Origin: Rhyacichthys aspro
Taxonomy: Eukaryota; Chordata; Actinopteri; Gobiiformes; Rhyacichthyidae
NCBI GenBank assembly: GCA_036850595.1
Contig: CM072153.1
Span: forward strand, 14,278,169-14,342,168
Length of the DNA: 64,000 nucleotides
Direction: 5' to 3'
The notes under the pieces: model-generated
Databases searched by the model: none
What the model was told of the DNA's origin: nothing
The model's input: the letters and a program-made list of their open reading frames with translations, nothing else
Made by a program: the position numbers and the translations under genes
Shown: positions 36,370 through 49,930 of the stretch, one piece after another
Layout of the letters: every line of letters begins with the position of its first letter
How positions within the stretch are numbered: the stretch's first letter is position 1

Positions 36370-39300
36370 CTGACCACATGAGACAGATTCAAGTTAAAGC
36401 ATAAAAGCTACACTTACATTACATTATATAAAAAGCCTGCTCAAGGCCACAACCAACCACACTAATGACTTCAGACTGCAAACATTTTCTTTTTTGCAGA
36501 GCATCTCATCAAATCATTGACGTAATATAATAATTATCTAGGATTGGAATAGGATTTGTATTATTGTGTGGGGTCTTTAACATCTGCTTTAGAGTAAAAA
36601 TCTTCCAGTCGGGGCTATGTTTTAATGAATATATATAAATCTAGAGAGAGCTGTGGAACAGGACTGAAGACAGAATGACTGTGGGCACATTAAACAGACA
36701 AATGGCAGCTTTAATTATGTTCCTTGAGCCTTAAGTCCAAACAAAAAATAATAGAAAGCATTAAGGTTTAACAAGCTACTTATGATAATACTTTAAAAAT
36801 ACCCTAAACGCAGGCTGCCTGTTTCATAAGTGGCCTCTTGAGAATAAAAACACATATGAGATGAATTGGACACAGTGAACGGTCTAATCCAGCAGATTAA
36901 TAGCACAGAGCCAGGGGGACCCCAGAGCCGATGACAGTACACCTCAGACTGGTGCTGAGAGCCTGATTAGTGCAGGCCTGATCCCTATCACTTACACTGC
37001 TATAATCCCTGCTGACCACAGTAATTAGACACTACTTCTGATCTATTTTAGCCCGTTTGAAGATTACATCCAAAAAACGGAGACAGCTAATATGGATTTA
37101 ATGTGACTTTTTTAAATTGCTTCATTAATAACAGTTCTTCTATGGACGATTACACCCGTGTGCTGTAAACGGAGAATTAAGAGATGATATTTAAGTCATC
37201 TCTATTAAGAATTATTTTGCAGTATTCTTTCTGTTATTTCACACTAAATATTATTTTCTTGCATTGCATGTGACACTCACTAAACTGGGAAACAAAATTG
37301 TAATGTCTTCTGATACCAATAAAAACTTAAAACAATTGATAAAGATTTATAAATGTGCTATATACTAGACAAAGAACTATGTTAAATGTACTAGGCTGAC
37401 CCCAATTAATCCAAAAAACTGTTTCTTTATTCAGAACAAAGAGTGGGCTGCTTGATTATGTTTATTTTACACCACAGAGTTCTTTGGTTGGGATTTGACA
37501 AACTCAAATGGTATTATACTTTCTTATGACAGTAATGGTATTATCTCATCTTATGCTTCATGAAAATGACATGAAGAGAATCCGAAAATAATCTTTCTGA
37601 GAGGGCTATACTTTACAGTCAGCTTTGTCATGTCCTCTGGAAAGTTGGTACAGGTCATTTCTAGCTTTTTATTATGCATCCCATTCACACTGATTCACCT
37701 GTGAGCATGTATACAAGTGGCAAGTTTGGGGTCGGTGCATTGCCCAAGGTGGTTTTGTCAATGTGAAGAGCTAGGATTGATAAGATAAACTTTATTAATG
37801 CGCAAGACAAGTTACAGTAGCTCCATTTCACACAAAACAGAGATGAATTAAATAAAGTAAGAATAAAAGAGTAAAAAGGCAAAGCTGCCATTCTCGTGAT
37901 GCCACATCAACCAACACTAACCTTCATGTTTGAGCTTTTCATTTTCCACACTGTTCAACACAAACAACACTAAAGCACATGATCTCAATCCACTTCAACG
38001 CTACACTTGCTTTATAGGCAAGTTGGCCAGAAAAAAAAATACAATAATGCATGCAGCAATCATCAGAACCTAAAGAGTAATAGTAGGTAATAATGACATG
38101 ACAAGTGCCGCTCCCCAGAGACTTCCTGGAGAGTGATTGATTTAAAGGCAACATTTCTTTAAGAGGATTAGAGCGTGCAGCTTGAGACAGCTAATGAGTC
38201 CGAGAGAGAACTCAGTGAACGTAGATTAATGAACTGGAGAGTTGCACGTTGTTTTGGAGAAAGTAAACAGAAGTAGCATGAGCCAACAGTGTGACTCTAT
38301 TGTGAGCCGTGGCCCAGACAGGTTGTAAATTAATTTCCATGAGCTTGTGTAGAACCAATGGAGGGATTGTTTCTGGGCTAAAGCCGTGACTGGGGGCGTA
38401 TATATTTACACCGCTGGAACAAAGGCCTCTATAATCTATACAAAGCACACAACAATAGCCGTGAATAAAGACGCTTGTAGTAAAAGGGAGAGGCAATTTT
38501 TCTAATTCTGTTAATTTCACTTGCAAAGCAATTAAAAGCAGGCAGAGATAATGCTTGGAAACAATCGCCGCTGACAAAGTGTTTCTGTCTTTGTAAATGA
38601 AACATCTTTAGGCTAATTTCAACTTCCACGCCTGCATGCTTCGCTCTCATTTCAGATAAAATTAACAGAGCTAGATTTGGACCAGAAAAAAAAGATCGAT
38701 CCGGTACACAATATTTTTAGAATGGGGTCTACGGTGCCCGGCTTTGCTAGATCTAATTTTCAGTATCTATAAGGGCATTTTCATACAATTAATTTTGCTT
38801 TAATCAGAATTGTACAAAGCTACTTCTGTGTAGAAAATTCCAATTATATTCCCTGTTTAAAATGGAAGTTAGAGTTATGAGTTCTTTCCTCATTACGGTT
38901 GGGGTTTAATGAATCAATCACTGCATCACTGCTTTCAGACATCAAATGGAGTGGAAAAGTTTTCCCGCCTTTCATCCAAGGAGAAGTGCGGGCTCCGTTC
39001 TGCGGTGTCTGGGACGGCTGGGTAAAGGATAGCACGCCTGGTGATAAGTGAGCCGCGCTCTACTTCATTTGCCTGTTTTAATTGTTACAGCGTGATATCC
39101 ACAGTAAATTGGACTGTACTGTGGCGCAATCATAGAAAGACATGTGTATCTCTGCACCAGGGACATTCATTAACAAGAGAACTGTCCATGAACGAGGCCC
39201 AAAGCTCCGCTGGGTCCTAATCTGAAACTTAAGTCAAATATAGTCAAGTGTTGTGATATTCAGGTCATACAGTTACAGTGATGAAGAAAAGAAAGGAACC

Positions 39301-41774
39301 CGAGCCGCTCCATTTACATGACAACCATTGGACCAATTTCGAAGTCGCCATCGAGTGGAAATGGTATAGTTTTCAGAATAGGGATATCTATCTTTAGGCT
39401 ATTGTCTCTCACAGATGTCAAGCATCAACAATAAGGCACCTTGTAGAGTGTGTGCCACAAAATGCAACCACCTCTAAGTCATTCCTTGCAGCTTACACTG
39501 TCATCTTTGTCATTTTAAAGTGTCACTTCTAAACAAAGGCAAAATATACAAAAGATTGTTAAAATGATGTTAAGTATAATATTATACTGTATATAACTGG
39601 TCAAACTCAAGAGCATTTATCATTGTTTTGAAAAAAAAAGGTCCACACCACAGCACAACCTCGGGTTTTCAAAATAGAAGAGGGTCAGTAGTGTTTTTGA
39701 AGTCTCTTTGGAGCTTGAGTAAGTGTGGATTGTACATAAAATAGTGAAAATATTGCTCCACACACATTCTGCATTATGTTTCTCTCTGAACTGCCACATG
39801 AGTTTTGTTAACGTAGCAAACTGATTAATACAAAGATTTTAAGAGAAAGAGGCTTAAGCATTCTGAAAAAAGCCCAGCATTACAACTGAATGATTACTCC
39901 ATCTTGGATATTAGAAAACACAGAAGTGGTGGATTTTGTGGAACCGTGTCTAAAACCACCAAGTTACCTTGTTTTTTGTTTTTACATGGCCTAATTCCAT
40001 TTCAGCTCATGAGCGAAGTTTTTTCCCATGTTTGCCTCTAGTGTCAGAGGCTGTGCTGGAGAGAGCATCAGGACAGCTGTGTTTTTGGAGCTGTGGCTGC
40101 TGCGAGTGGGAACAGGAGCTGTCTGTCTGGGAGCGACGAGAGGCAGAACAAAGTGTGCTGTGATGAAGGCAGCGCAGATACTGCTTTATTAACTCTGGGT
40201 CCACATCAAACCTGCAGCTCGCAGCTCGCTGATTAAACACCGAGACAACACACATCAAACCTGAGCTCAACAAGCCTGATTAAACACGCTAATAACCGCT
40301 AAAACACACGCTCTGGAGAGACACATGAAAGAGATGAGGACGAAGCACTCTCAAGAGAAACTACCTGAGAGGGGACACTTAGGCATCAGTCAGACACACT
40401 TTGAATCAACTTTGTTCTCTAAAGCTACACTTTCCATTGTCAAATCCATAACATTTTGATCACCAATCTATTAGACCAAGAGCAGTGGTTTTACTAAACA
40501 CCATCTATTAACTGGACAACAAGCAATCCTCGCTGTGTGAAAATGAGGATCAAAACAGGATGAAGATTATGTTCTTATGATTAACAGCCTTATATGAAAA
40601 AGTAAAATGCAAAAGTACTTCTTTTCGGTAAACCCTGATGTCTCATGTCAGATGCTGCACCCGTCATGCAACCCACTATTCAAAAATGTGTTTGCTTGGC
40701 TGACTCCTGCACCAATCACAAAGGAAGCCATTTCAGGGGTTAACCATCCTGAACCCCAACCCCACATCGACCACTTGTATGCATCTTCAATACAGATCAG
40801 CCTGAGCCTTTGGGATGTGAGCACTAACTGCCCATTGATTACTCTGGGGATGACAAACTCAGGCCCACCATAGATTTATTCGACAGATCTGAAATCCCAG
40901 GGATGTATTGACTGCCTGCACATCTTCACATCTTCATCTGATAAAAAAAAGTATCCACAGCGTGAACTGAGTGTGGATCAGTCCTAGAGCAGTACTGCAG
41001 CACTGCCACAAAACAGTCAACAGCATCTGCTCAGAAGACACAAGCACTGATTAAATTAAACACTACACATAATAGTGAAAACAAAATCACGTATAAAAAT
41101 ACTGATTGTCAAGAAAAAAATAAAAATTGTACAGTGGGATTAATTTGCTGCTTTTAATAATGCTTTCCAATCCTTTTAAAATTTGACCCAATCTTTAGGT
41201 CCACAGAGTCCTGCAAAAGACTGTTTCATTGACACAGTGTGGAAAAACAGGACCACTAGCTAAAAAGGGAATTAATAAAGTTGGTTTTGACAAGAACGCT
41301 GATGAAATACAGTTGAACGCAGCAGGAAACAACATCAAAGAGCAGTAAACAGACCGAGCGAGGTCACAGGCATTTTGGCTTGAATCCATTACTGATGACT
41401 TGGGATCATAATGTGTTGGCCATGACAGTGTATAGTCCAAGTATTGTCCCTCAAATAGGAATCAGCTAAATTTAACACTTAAGAGTATTATAAATTAAAG
41501 TAGCCTTGTTCGAGAAAATGAGGTTGTTTTGTGTTTGACTTATGACTCCTGTTTTCGCCCAATCAGGACTGCAGTGTTTAGCTCCACCTTTTGGTACCCA
41601 TCCTACCTCCGTGGTCCCACTGATGAGGTGCTAGAAGTGTCATCCTACAGTTCTCTTTTTTGGGGGACCCTCCATGCGCCTTCTGACGGTGGAAATGCAC
41701 GCCACACCAACCTGACTTGTACCACATTCATTTTATCATTCATTCTTTCTTCTCCTCCGTCCACTTCCACCCGC

Positions 41775-41798
41775 CCCCTCCCTCCCTCCCTCCCTCCC
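41775..41798. repeat. (CCCT)n tract
   Basis: A run of CCCTC repeats flanked by C-rich sequence. The minus strand, which is the zfpm1 sense strand, carries GGGA repeats that could form a G-quadruplex. Confidence 0.9.
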
Positions 41799-41839
41799 GC
41801 TGCCGTGCTTGGTTTTTTTGGTGGAAGCGGAGTGACTGG

Positions 41840-42040
41840 GAGCGTCACTGTGCGGATAGCTGCGAGCCGTTGGCGGTTATCGCCTCCTGCAGACTCTCTG
41901 TGCCGGTCTGATCTGTCTCCTCTTCATTAAGCAAATACGCCGACGTGGAAATGAAAACATAATAGCTATTTGATTTCCAGCGAGATATTTTGCATATTGG
42001 TTCGGAGCTGATAGCGGAATTTCATCAAGTCGTTTTTTTT
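41840..42040. promoter_or_regulatory. Candidate conserved non-coding element
   Basis: This GC-richer block contains GCGGTTATCGCCTCCTGCAG, an AT-rich homeobox-like core near 41950-41985, TTTTGCATATTGG (POU-like) and CTGATAGCGG. It shows no simple repeats or transposon features, next to a C-rich tract, and has the mixed motif look of deeply conserved enhancers. This is a judgement by eye only. Confidence 0.3.
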
Positions 42041-43191
42041 TTTTCACTCTCTCTTCTTCTCCTACTGCTACCCCCTCCCCCCTCCCTCCATCCTTTTTAA
42101 AAACTGAATTACTGAGCCGAGCTGGGCCGCCTCTCGCTCACATTTCCTTACATTGCTGGGAAGACGAGAGAGAGTGAAATCTAGTTCCCCAGGAAGACTA
42201 CTTAAACGATTAAATATCCCCCTATTCTCAGCTTTTTTGATAACAAGGAACAAATTTAAAGAATTGCCAGTGCTTTAGGTTGGCTATACTAATCAGAGAT
42301 AGGAGGGAGAAAATTAACTCCTTAATGAGCAGAGCGGGGGCTGTGATAATGGTCCTGGGGAGACGGCAGAGAGGAGGGGGCCTCAGACATACAGGGGTGA
42401 TATAGATACGAGTGGCCAGTCCATGAGGGGCACAATTAGAGTTGGCTTGTACTGCTCTCAAGAGCCACTAGGGGCCGGTGCCAGGGTTATACCCACAGTA
42501 TGTGTAATGGACGGATGACTCTGTGGGTATCCTTCTTTCCCTCAGGAGAGACAGAAAAGGGACTGGCCCTAGAGGAGAGGTATATGTCATTAGAGTATTC
42601 ATGGGGCACAGCTGAAAAAAATGTATGCTGCTCAGTGTTGGCACAGTGTTTCTCCAGTGCTGATAGCAGTAGTATACAACATTTATAGTCCATGTCTCTG
42701 GAAAAGGCCAATTTGGACTAAAGGTCTTTAGGGTTACAATAGTCACTACCAGGCCAGGCAACAGGGTTTTCTTTTTGCTGGGGTTTTCCATGAAATCATA
42801 AGGGATTGTGCATGACAATGATGGAAGAAAGATGCTAAATTATGCTAAAAAGGCACTTCTAGGACTGCAGGATAGAGATGAAGAAGATATTGAGGCCCGG
42901 ACGAGTTCCTAGATGAGAGTGCCATTGAGGAAACAGCCCATGCTTCATGTAAAAGGCTGGATTTCAGCAGCTTGATCAGTACGGACAAAGAGATGCCATA
43001 AGTGTGACATATGAACCACAGTTTCCAGAACGCCTCCTGTGATGGATGGAGGTGAACCGTAAGACACTGGGCTACAACTGCATCCTCAACATGTTCAATA
43101 TCCACAACACAAAGACTCTTTTTACTGCAATTCAATTACATTCAATTCAAATTTCCAGACTTACACTCAGATTTTTTGTTACAAGAAAATG

Positions 43192-43214
43192 TATTTATTT
43201 ATTTATTTATTTTT
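43192..43214. repeat. (TATT)n microsatellite
   Basis: About five TATT units in a T-rich context. Confidence 0.9.
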
Positions 43215-44327
43215 ACTTGATAGTTACTAAAAAAAATCCAGTCTCATTACAAAACCTGATATCCTTGTGCCTTGTGATTCAGGGAGCTGGCTGTTTTGAA
43301 GTGTTTCTGATTTGGCTGCACTTCAGACATACTTACTCTAAAACACTGTTTCCTTCTGCTCAAGGCCGACACACTCCAACACAGTGTACCAACCACCTCC
43401 CTTTAATGCACACAAGAAGAGCCCATTTCCAGCTGACATCCAACCAAACTGAGGGCATTCCAGTTTAGACAGACTGAGATCATCAATACTTTTTCAGTAA
43501 GATGCAACATAAAGTGAATTCTTCATTCATTCTCATATCAAGCATTGCTGTTGTTATCATTAAAGGGACAATTTGTAATATAACTGCTTTTATTAAACCC
43601 ACTTGTAACAGTTTGGATTTGATGCTCAAGTCAGTGTTACATAGACATCAAAGATAGGTTTACAATACAATACTGTTATACCACCACTAGGTGTAGTTTC
43701 CTTTACAATACAATCTGGCTCCTAACTCAAAACCCAGTCTAACAAACTGAAACATTCCAAAATTAAATCATTTTAGCATTTACTGTGATTTACATGGATC
43801 TAAAATTGAAACTGTGTCACTCACAGTAATGAAATCATAATTCTTTGAGTCCAACACGTCAAGGTAATGTGTAGTGATGCTGCATACATACAGCTTAGTT
43901 GGACTGGAACTGGACTAGGTCTCTGCTCTGTTCCACAGTTCCCTGCACAGCGATGATAGAGGTAAACAGCAAAAGTAATCAAATGAGGGAAAAGATGAAG
44001 TTTATCAATGCTAGAGCAGGACCAACTTATTTTTGGAATGACAAAGACACTTTCAAAATCATATTTGGTTAACTTATGGACACTGACATTACATTTAGTC
44101 CTTTTACTCTGAAATCTGGCCAGGTCTTTTACCACACAGAACCTGTTCGTCCCACTGTTGTCCCAATGTCTTTGTCTGGCTGCGCTGGTGATAAACGGTG
44201 GAGGGCAGGGGCTAAAACAGGTAGTGTTTCACAGAGAAAAGCTTTGGAGGGAGGAGGGAGCGTTAGCATGCAGCTGAGCCCAGACCTCGGACTATTGAAG
44301 TCAGGCATGCAGACGAGAAAGGCAGCC

Positions 44328-44351
44328 GATAAGGCCGCTGATAAAAGATAG
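44328..44351. promoter_or_regulatory. Compact GATA-motif triplet
   Basis: CGATAAG at 44328, TGATAA at 44339 and AGATAG at 44346, all in the same orientation within 24 bp. This is a candidate GATA factor binding platform. Confidence 0.35.
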
Positions 44352-46344
44352 AAAATAGCAGCAGATTTGAACTTTCCCACCGTCCTAAGATCCGCATGGG
44401 GAGGAGGGGCCATTCAAGCGCTTATTGAATCCCATCCTATCTCCAACCATCCACCCCCAACACACACCCTTCTGATTCCAAACGCAAGGCCATAGCGGGA
44501 TACAAGGTTGATACAAAAAAACAAGTGGGAGTCATCACAAGAGCATGGTTTTATCACAAACTGCAGAATGAAGCAAAAGCATTTCATGAAAAGGTCAAGG
44601 GAAGGTCACGACGAGCTTGTCTTTCCTTTAAACGCACACAAGGTCAGAGTGTGTGAAGTGCCAGCATCGCTCCATCCTCTAATCATATCACCACTGTTTC
44701 CATCCGTATCTCGCTCCTCTGTCGCACTGCGCTGATAGTGCGCCGGCCTTGAGTGGAATGTGGGAAGATTCTCACACAGTTTGGGGAAGTCGGATCATGT
44801 GTGAGTGACTAAGATGCGGCTGTGAAATGTACTGATGCCATTCATTCACAAGGTTCAGGGAGTAGAAGCCCAGTGAGTCATCCTCTACTTCTGTCGGCAT
44901 GTGTTTGTCCTGGTCACTTATTCAATTGTTGGTTTGTCTCGCTCTTGTCTGACAGACTTAAGTGTAAACCACTGAGCTGAGGTTCCCATACCAGCCACAT
45001 GATGGAGTTCAATCTGAGCTTTAGACAGGCTATGGAACAATATATCAGTATATAACAAATTAAAGTTCTGTTTCGTTTCATGATTGTTCTTCTTGAATTC
45101 TTGGTATTTATGAGGCAATAAAATGGTGGCTCTCATAACATGAATAGGTGTTATTTGTAAATTAAAAAGGATTTAAGCTGAACTCTATTTGTTGGACATT
45201 GTATTAGTTCGGCCAAACTTATTTAAACTGACAATGCCTTTCCCGCTTTTTGTCTTTTATAGACATTATACAGGAAATTAAAGGAAAAGAGGGATGGATG
45301 AGATAAATAATAAAACTTCAGACTTTTTAGTAGTTTATGAAAAATTCATTTGAGGAGTTCTACAGTGCTGTCCATGTACACTGTCCATGTTTGCTCCATT
45401 TAATGTCAATAAAACAGATCCCCATCATGTGGTATGGGCAGTTTATTAACTTCTCACCTGTCAATATGACTTTAAATGAAGATGAAAGATGAGAACAACC
45501 TAGCTTTGCCTAATGAGTTTTTGCTGAGCATGACATACCCTACAGATAACTTGTTTTCCTCTGTTCAAGTGTCTCCTCCTTTCTTCATCCTCACATATGG
45601 CGGCCTTGCTGCTGAGAGAGTCTGTCTGCAGTAACAAAGAAGCCACACACAGAGACTGAGGAGACAAAACACAGAGCAGGAAGAAAACAGCTCCACAGCC
45701 CTCAGACACAAATACAGTCCCGGGACAGCACAACCTGCCCTTTTCACTGCTCTTTAACTACACATGAATTTTTGGTAATGGTAGTCTGTAGGCGGTCTTT
45801 TTTTGGATATGATGCCTGACATGCTGCCAGTTACAACTAAATACTTTGTTGGAACAATTTGCACAAAATTTGCATCAGAAAAACACACATGAATAGTAGC
45901 ATTAATAATGAAATTAAAAAAATATGTTGATATTGTGATACTGATTTGATCAACTTCACACTGTAATGTCAGGAGTTTCCAGAAACACAGCTCAATGTGA
46001 ACTGAAAATAGCCATAAGCAGCAGAAAGTGTAAAGACCTATGGTCTCAACTCTATTACCTTCCCACCATCATATTTTTCCCCAAGGTGATCATACTGTGC
46101 CTAATCACAATGGAATAAAACTAAAATACAAATCAAACTGGCATCAAACTATTGTGACACATTTGAATCTGAACAATTCTCCCTGTCGTAATGCGCTGCA
46201 TCACTCTTGTATCTGAAAACACGGAAGGCATGATGGTTCAGAGTAGTTTGTGACCAGCAGGTGGAGTGCAGGCTTTACCAGGAAAGCCTGTGAGAGCAGA
46301 AGAAATACCACGAGAGCAAAGAGGCGGGGGGTGGGCGCTGGGGG

Positions 46345-46498
46345 AGATAAAGGGCACACACTGATAAAGATAAAGACACAGACAAGCAGAGCAAAAGAAA
46401 AAACAAGGCACAGAGCGATGGAACGATGGGGGGTGGGCTCCTCCGCTCAGAAGAGAGTGGGGGGCACGCTCACAACTTGGCTTTGCATGTGTTATCTG
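46345..46498. promoter_or_regulatory. GATA-motif cluster
   Basis: AGATAA at 46345, TGATAA at 46362 and AGATAA at 46369 are in the same orientation within 30 bp, and TTATCT follows near 46493. The block is purine-rich with few C runs. Candidate enhancer, by inference. Confidence 0.35.
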
Positions 46499-47624
46499 GG
46501 CCTCTGTCACAAGGCTTAAAGTCCAAATAAAAATACTGGTGGCAGCAGTGTGGCGCGATAGGCCTCCGAGCGAAGAGAGCGGATGTAAAGGAGATATAAG
46601 CCGCTGCATGGCTGCCAGCGCCACAGAAAGGGGTTGTGTTCAAGAGCGGGGCATCAGTGGAGCCCCCGCCGCCCCGATAACATCATGTACCAGTGTGTGT
46701 GTGTGAGAGACGGATCATAATTACTACACACACACGGGCCAACAGAGCCACGACCACGCGCTCACATCTCATCTCTCCGCCTCACCAAAGGAAGTATCGG
46801 GCCCCTCCCCCACTCCAAAAGTCACAACGGGATTTCTGATGGGAAAAATGTGCTTTCCTCAGATGATGGTCAGATAGAGCCGAGTACAGCCAAATGTCAA
46901 AGATGATAAATGGAAGGGTGCGGAGACAAGATCACACTCACACAGAGCGAAATACTGCCACTGTAGGCACACACGCCGCAGCAGGGCTACAACTGTCACC
47001 TGTGTGTTTGAAGAATCTATCCAAGTTTACATTCGGCATTTAAATCAGCATCGCCTTTTCCACCTGAGCAGCTGTGTTCCCATTGTCAAACCTGATACCG
47101 AGGGCCTCAAAGTCAGTGCATTGTACTGAGTCACTTTGTTTACTCTTCTGTTCTGGGACCGAGACAGTGGAAAAAGCAGTAAAAGAGGGAACACACACAT
47201 CTGTTGGTTTGGAACGAAAGAATCCTCAAGGAGGGCTATTAAGAACCACAAATATTCTATAGTATTAGTGTGGGACGGCTGTGGGACATTTAAGAACCAC
47301 AGTATTATATTTTTACATACTATTCTTGTTAAATTGCTCTCTGTTCATAAACATAAGGCTTTACTGGTCCTGTGCCAAAGCCAGCACAGGGGTCTGTCGG
47401 CTGGAGGGGCTTGAGGTGGACTCTGGTCATTCGGGGCCATGTCCTGACCCGGCCCTGTGAGCTGGTGTCTTTGCCTATAGCCCAGGCCTTTTAGCCTCTT
47501 AGCCTCATGTTTGTGCACGTCTGTGTGTGCACGGATGACTCCAGAGATTATTTTAATATCAGGCCGGTGTGGATTGCTGATAGTGTTTAAAGGCAGGGCC
47601 CGCTGGACTGAGAGCTGCTAGTAC

Positions 47625-47797
47625 CTATCTGTAATTAGTAACCGTTCCCTATCGCTGATAAGATAAACCACGCCTGACCTTTTTCATTTGGTCGCCATGG
47701 AAACCCCACACCCCCACCCCAGTTCCACGGCCCTCCCCTCTGTATTATTTTAGTGATTAAACAGCAAATAGTGGATGAGATGTGAGGCGGTGATAAG
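47625..47797. promoter_or_regulatory. GATA cluster with adjacent RUNX-like site
   Basis: CTATCT at 47625, CTATCG at 47649, overlapping TGATAAG (47656) and AGATAA (47661), then directly AACCACG (47666-47672), close to the RUNX consensus AACCACA. Another TGATAAG is at 47791. GATA beside RUNX is a common arrangement in haematopoietic and megakaryocytic enhancers, which fits where FOG1 is expressed. Function is inferred. Confidence 0.42.
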
Positions 47798-49559
47798 AGC
47801 CTGATTAATAATAGTGCTCCACACAGTCCTGGGGGACGGGGGGGAGGGGTCAGCGTCAAATGGCTTTTTGTGGTGAATAATGGAAATTTAAGAAGAGCTC
47901 AAAGTGAAATAAAAGCAGTGGGATGAGAGCAGGATAGGGCCCGGCGTGGCCCCCGTTCTGAGGGGCCACATACTCTAAGTGCTGCTATCTGTCCATGAAT
48001 AATGAATGGAAGATTCCAAGGTTACTTCCCGCTCACGTTAAAGCTGTGGTTTGAAAGTGGACTCACCTCTCTAAAGTGAGTTGCTGATTTCATCAATGGC
48101 TCTGAACTTCCCCTGAAATTCACACGCTCAAGAGGAGATGGTGGCAGATACACTCTCGTTATCTGCAAACTCTTTTACTGTACTGTATGTGTGCGTGTTA
48201 GATAGAACAGTTAGTATTTATGTCATAAAAATATGCTAATATCAACCCTAAAGACTAAACTTAAAAACTAAAACTAAACAAGTATCTCTTGTTTATAAGT
48301 GGGTAAAACCAGTCTTGCTCCTTATTGTGCTGACTTTGTTGTAGCCTAAATTCAGTGGTGAAGTTCATAGGGACAATGGAGAACACCTGAGGAAACATAT
48401 CAATCATTATCAATTTTTGTATATGAAAAAGCCTGCATCTAAATCTGACAATTTAGGCAAAAATAAGTGAATTACCTTTTTAAAAAAGATGTTGTAAGGA
48501 CAGTTTGGTGACATCTCATTTGAGTCATTGAGCACCATTAATGTAGATGATGTAGCATGTTCTGTTAATGTTCATTTTGTCTTTAATCATGCAACTGTAT
48601 ATTTTAATCGCTAAGCATCTGTCCTGTTTCAGACACATGAACTTTTTATGCTAAGCTTCAGTTTTTGTCATCTTTGGACCTCTGTATAAAGCAAATTAAA
48701 GTACAGCCATGCATCATACTGTATGACAGATAGAATCATGTGCCGTTACCCAGTTAACCATAAACCGGCTCAGGAGTGCACTTCCTCCTTGTGCCAGTCC
48801 CAGGACGGCATGCAGCATCGAGCCTTCACTCCTGGGAAGTGTGCCGTATCTCCCTCATTTGCATTGGCAGGGAAACAGTAAGTGGCTATGCAAAGTGGGA
48901 GCAGTTGACTCAAAGGTCAGCGTGGGCTTTTATCTGTCAGATCCCGAGAGTGATAAACACATCTGGACAGAGGGGGCACAGCTCCCCCAAACTGGGAAGG
49001 GAAATGTAGCTCTAGTGGAGTAAAACAGACTCTACTAGACTCTACAAGCATACGATGGAGATACATTTACTATGCACTGCACAGTTGTAGTCACTATGAT
49101 TCCCAGATAGGCCTAAAACTCAGCCACAAAGACAGGTCTCTGCTGTGGAAGGGTCAGAGGAATGTGGCTGCAGAGAGGATTTATCCAATCAGACCAGTGT
49201 CAGCCAGCCACAGATATTTGAGATAATAGCATTCTGGGATCTGCTGGAATTCTTGGTTCTTATGGTGGAGCAGATAATGGCTGCCATACAGTGAGTGACG
49301 CGAGGCGGATCAGATTCGAGTTTAGACTGGAGCTGCTTTTTGAAAGGCACATATATGTTCACACTGATGCTGGAGTAAGCGAATCAGGCTGGCCGATGGC
49401 TGAGGAGGCAAGAAGTTGGCAGAAAAGAGGATAATCTTTTATCTTTCCCCCTCCCAAATGATTTCTTAAAGTCTGTATCTCTGACAGTTCCACTTTTCCC
49501 TCTTTCATTATTTATTTATCTATTTCTGCTTTGTGTGAATTCAGCTAAAATACTTCTAA

Positions 49560-49930
49560 AGCGCTTAATGACCCTATCGCGGGCTGAGATCTGCTGCCAC
49601 ATGCTGCCTCTTCTCCGCTTCCCCCGTTTTTGTTGAGATATTCTCCGGCCCGGCGCCGAAGAGCTGCAACTTTATCAAAGCCACAATGACACGGCCAATT
49701 ATTGACAAATTATTCCTTCATAGAATGACAGCAGGACGGGACATGAGTGTGTGGAGCACCCCCTAAACGCGCACGCACACCCAGCAGGCCTGAGGAGACG
49801 GCCGTCTATCTATCAGATTCTATTAAGAGCTCGGCACTCTGGCGAACAAAGCTACCCGCGCCCCGCCACGCATTAACTGCCATTATACGCTCATGAACTT
49901 TGTCACACTCACAATGGTTCTCCTCATTCG
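49560..49930. promoter_or_regulatory. Candidate conserved non-coding element
   Basis: A 370-bp GC-richer block with TTTATCAAAG at 49672, a homeobox-like ATTATTGACAAATTATT, CTATCTATCAG near 49805 and several CG-containing words. No repeat features are seen. It is suggested by appearance alone. Confidence 0.28.

Noticed and set aside
41877..41927. Minus-strand frame MKRRQIRPAQRVCRRR resembling the Arg/Lys-rich FOG1 N-terminus
   Set aside because: It lacks the family pattern of SRRKQ followed by PRQIK, ends in a stop after 16 residues, and has no phase 1 donor that could join to exon 2. The resemblance is limited to RRQI.
42460..43080. Stretch suspected to be a decayed transposon or retrogene
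   Set aside because: No terminal repeats, target duplication or recognisable protein fragment could be found on either strand.
43046..43468. 140-codon open frame on the plus strand
   Set aside because: It runs through a TATT microsatellite and has no recognisable protein features or splice context.
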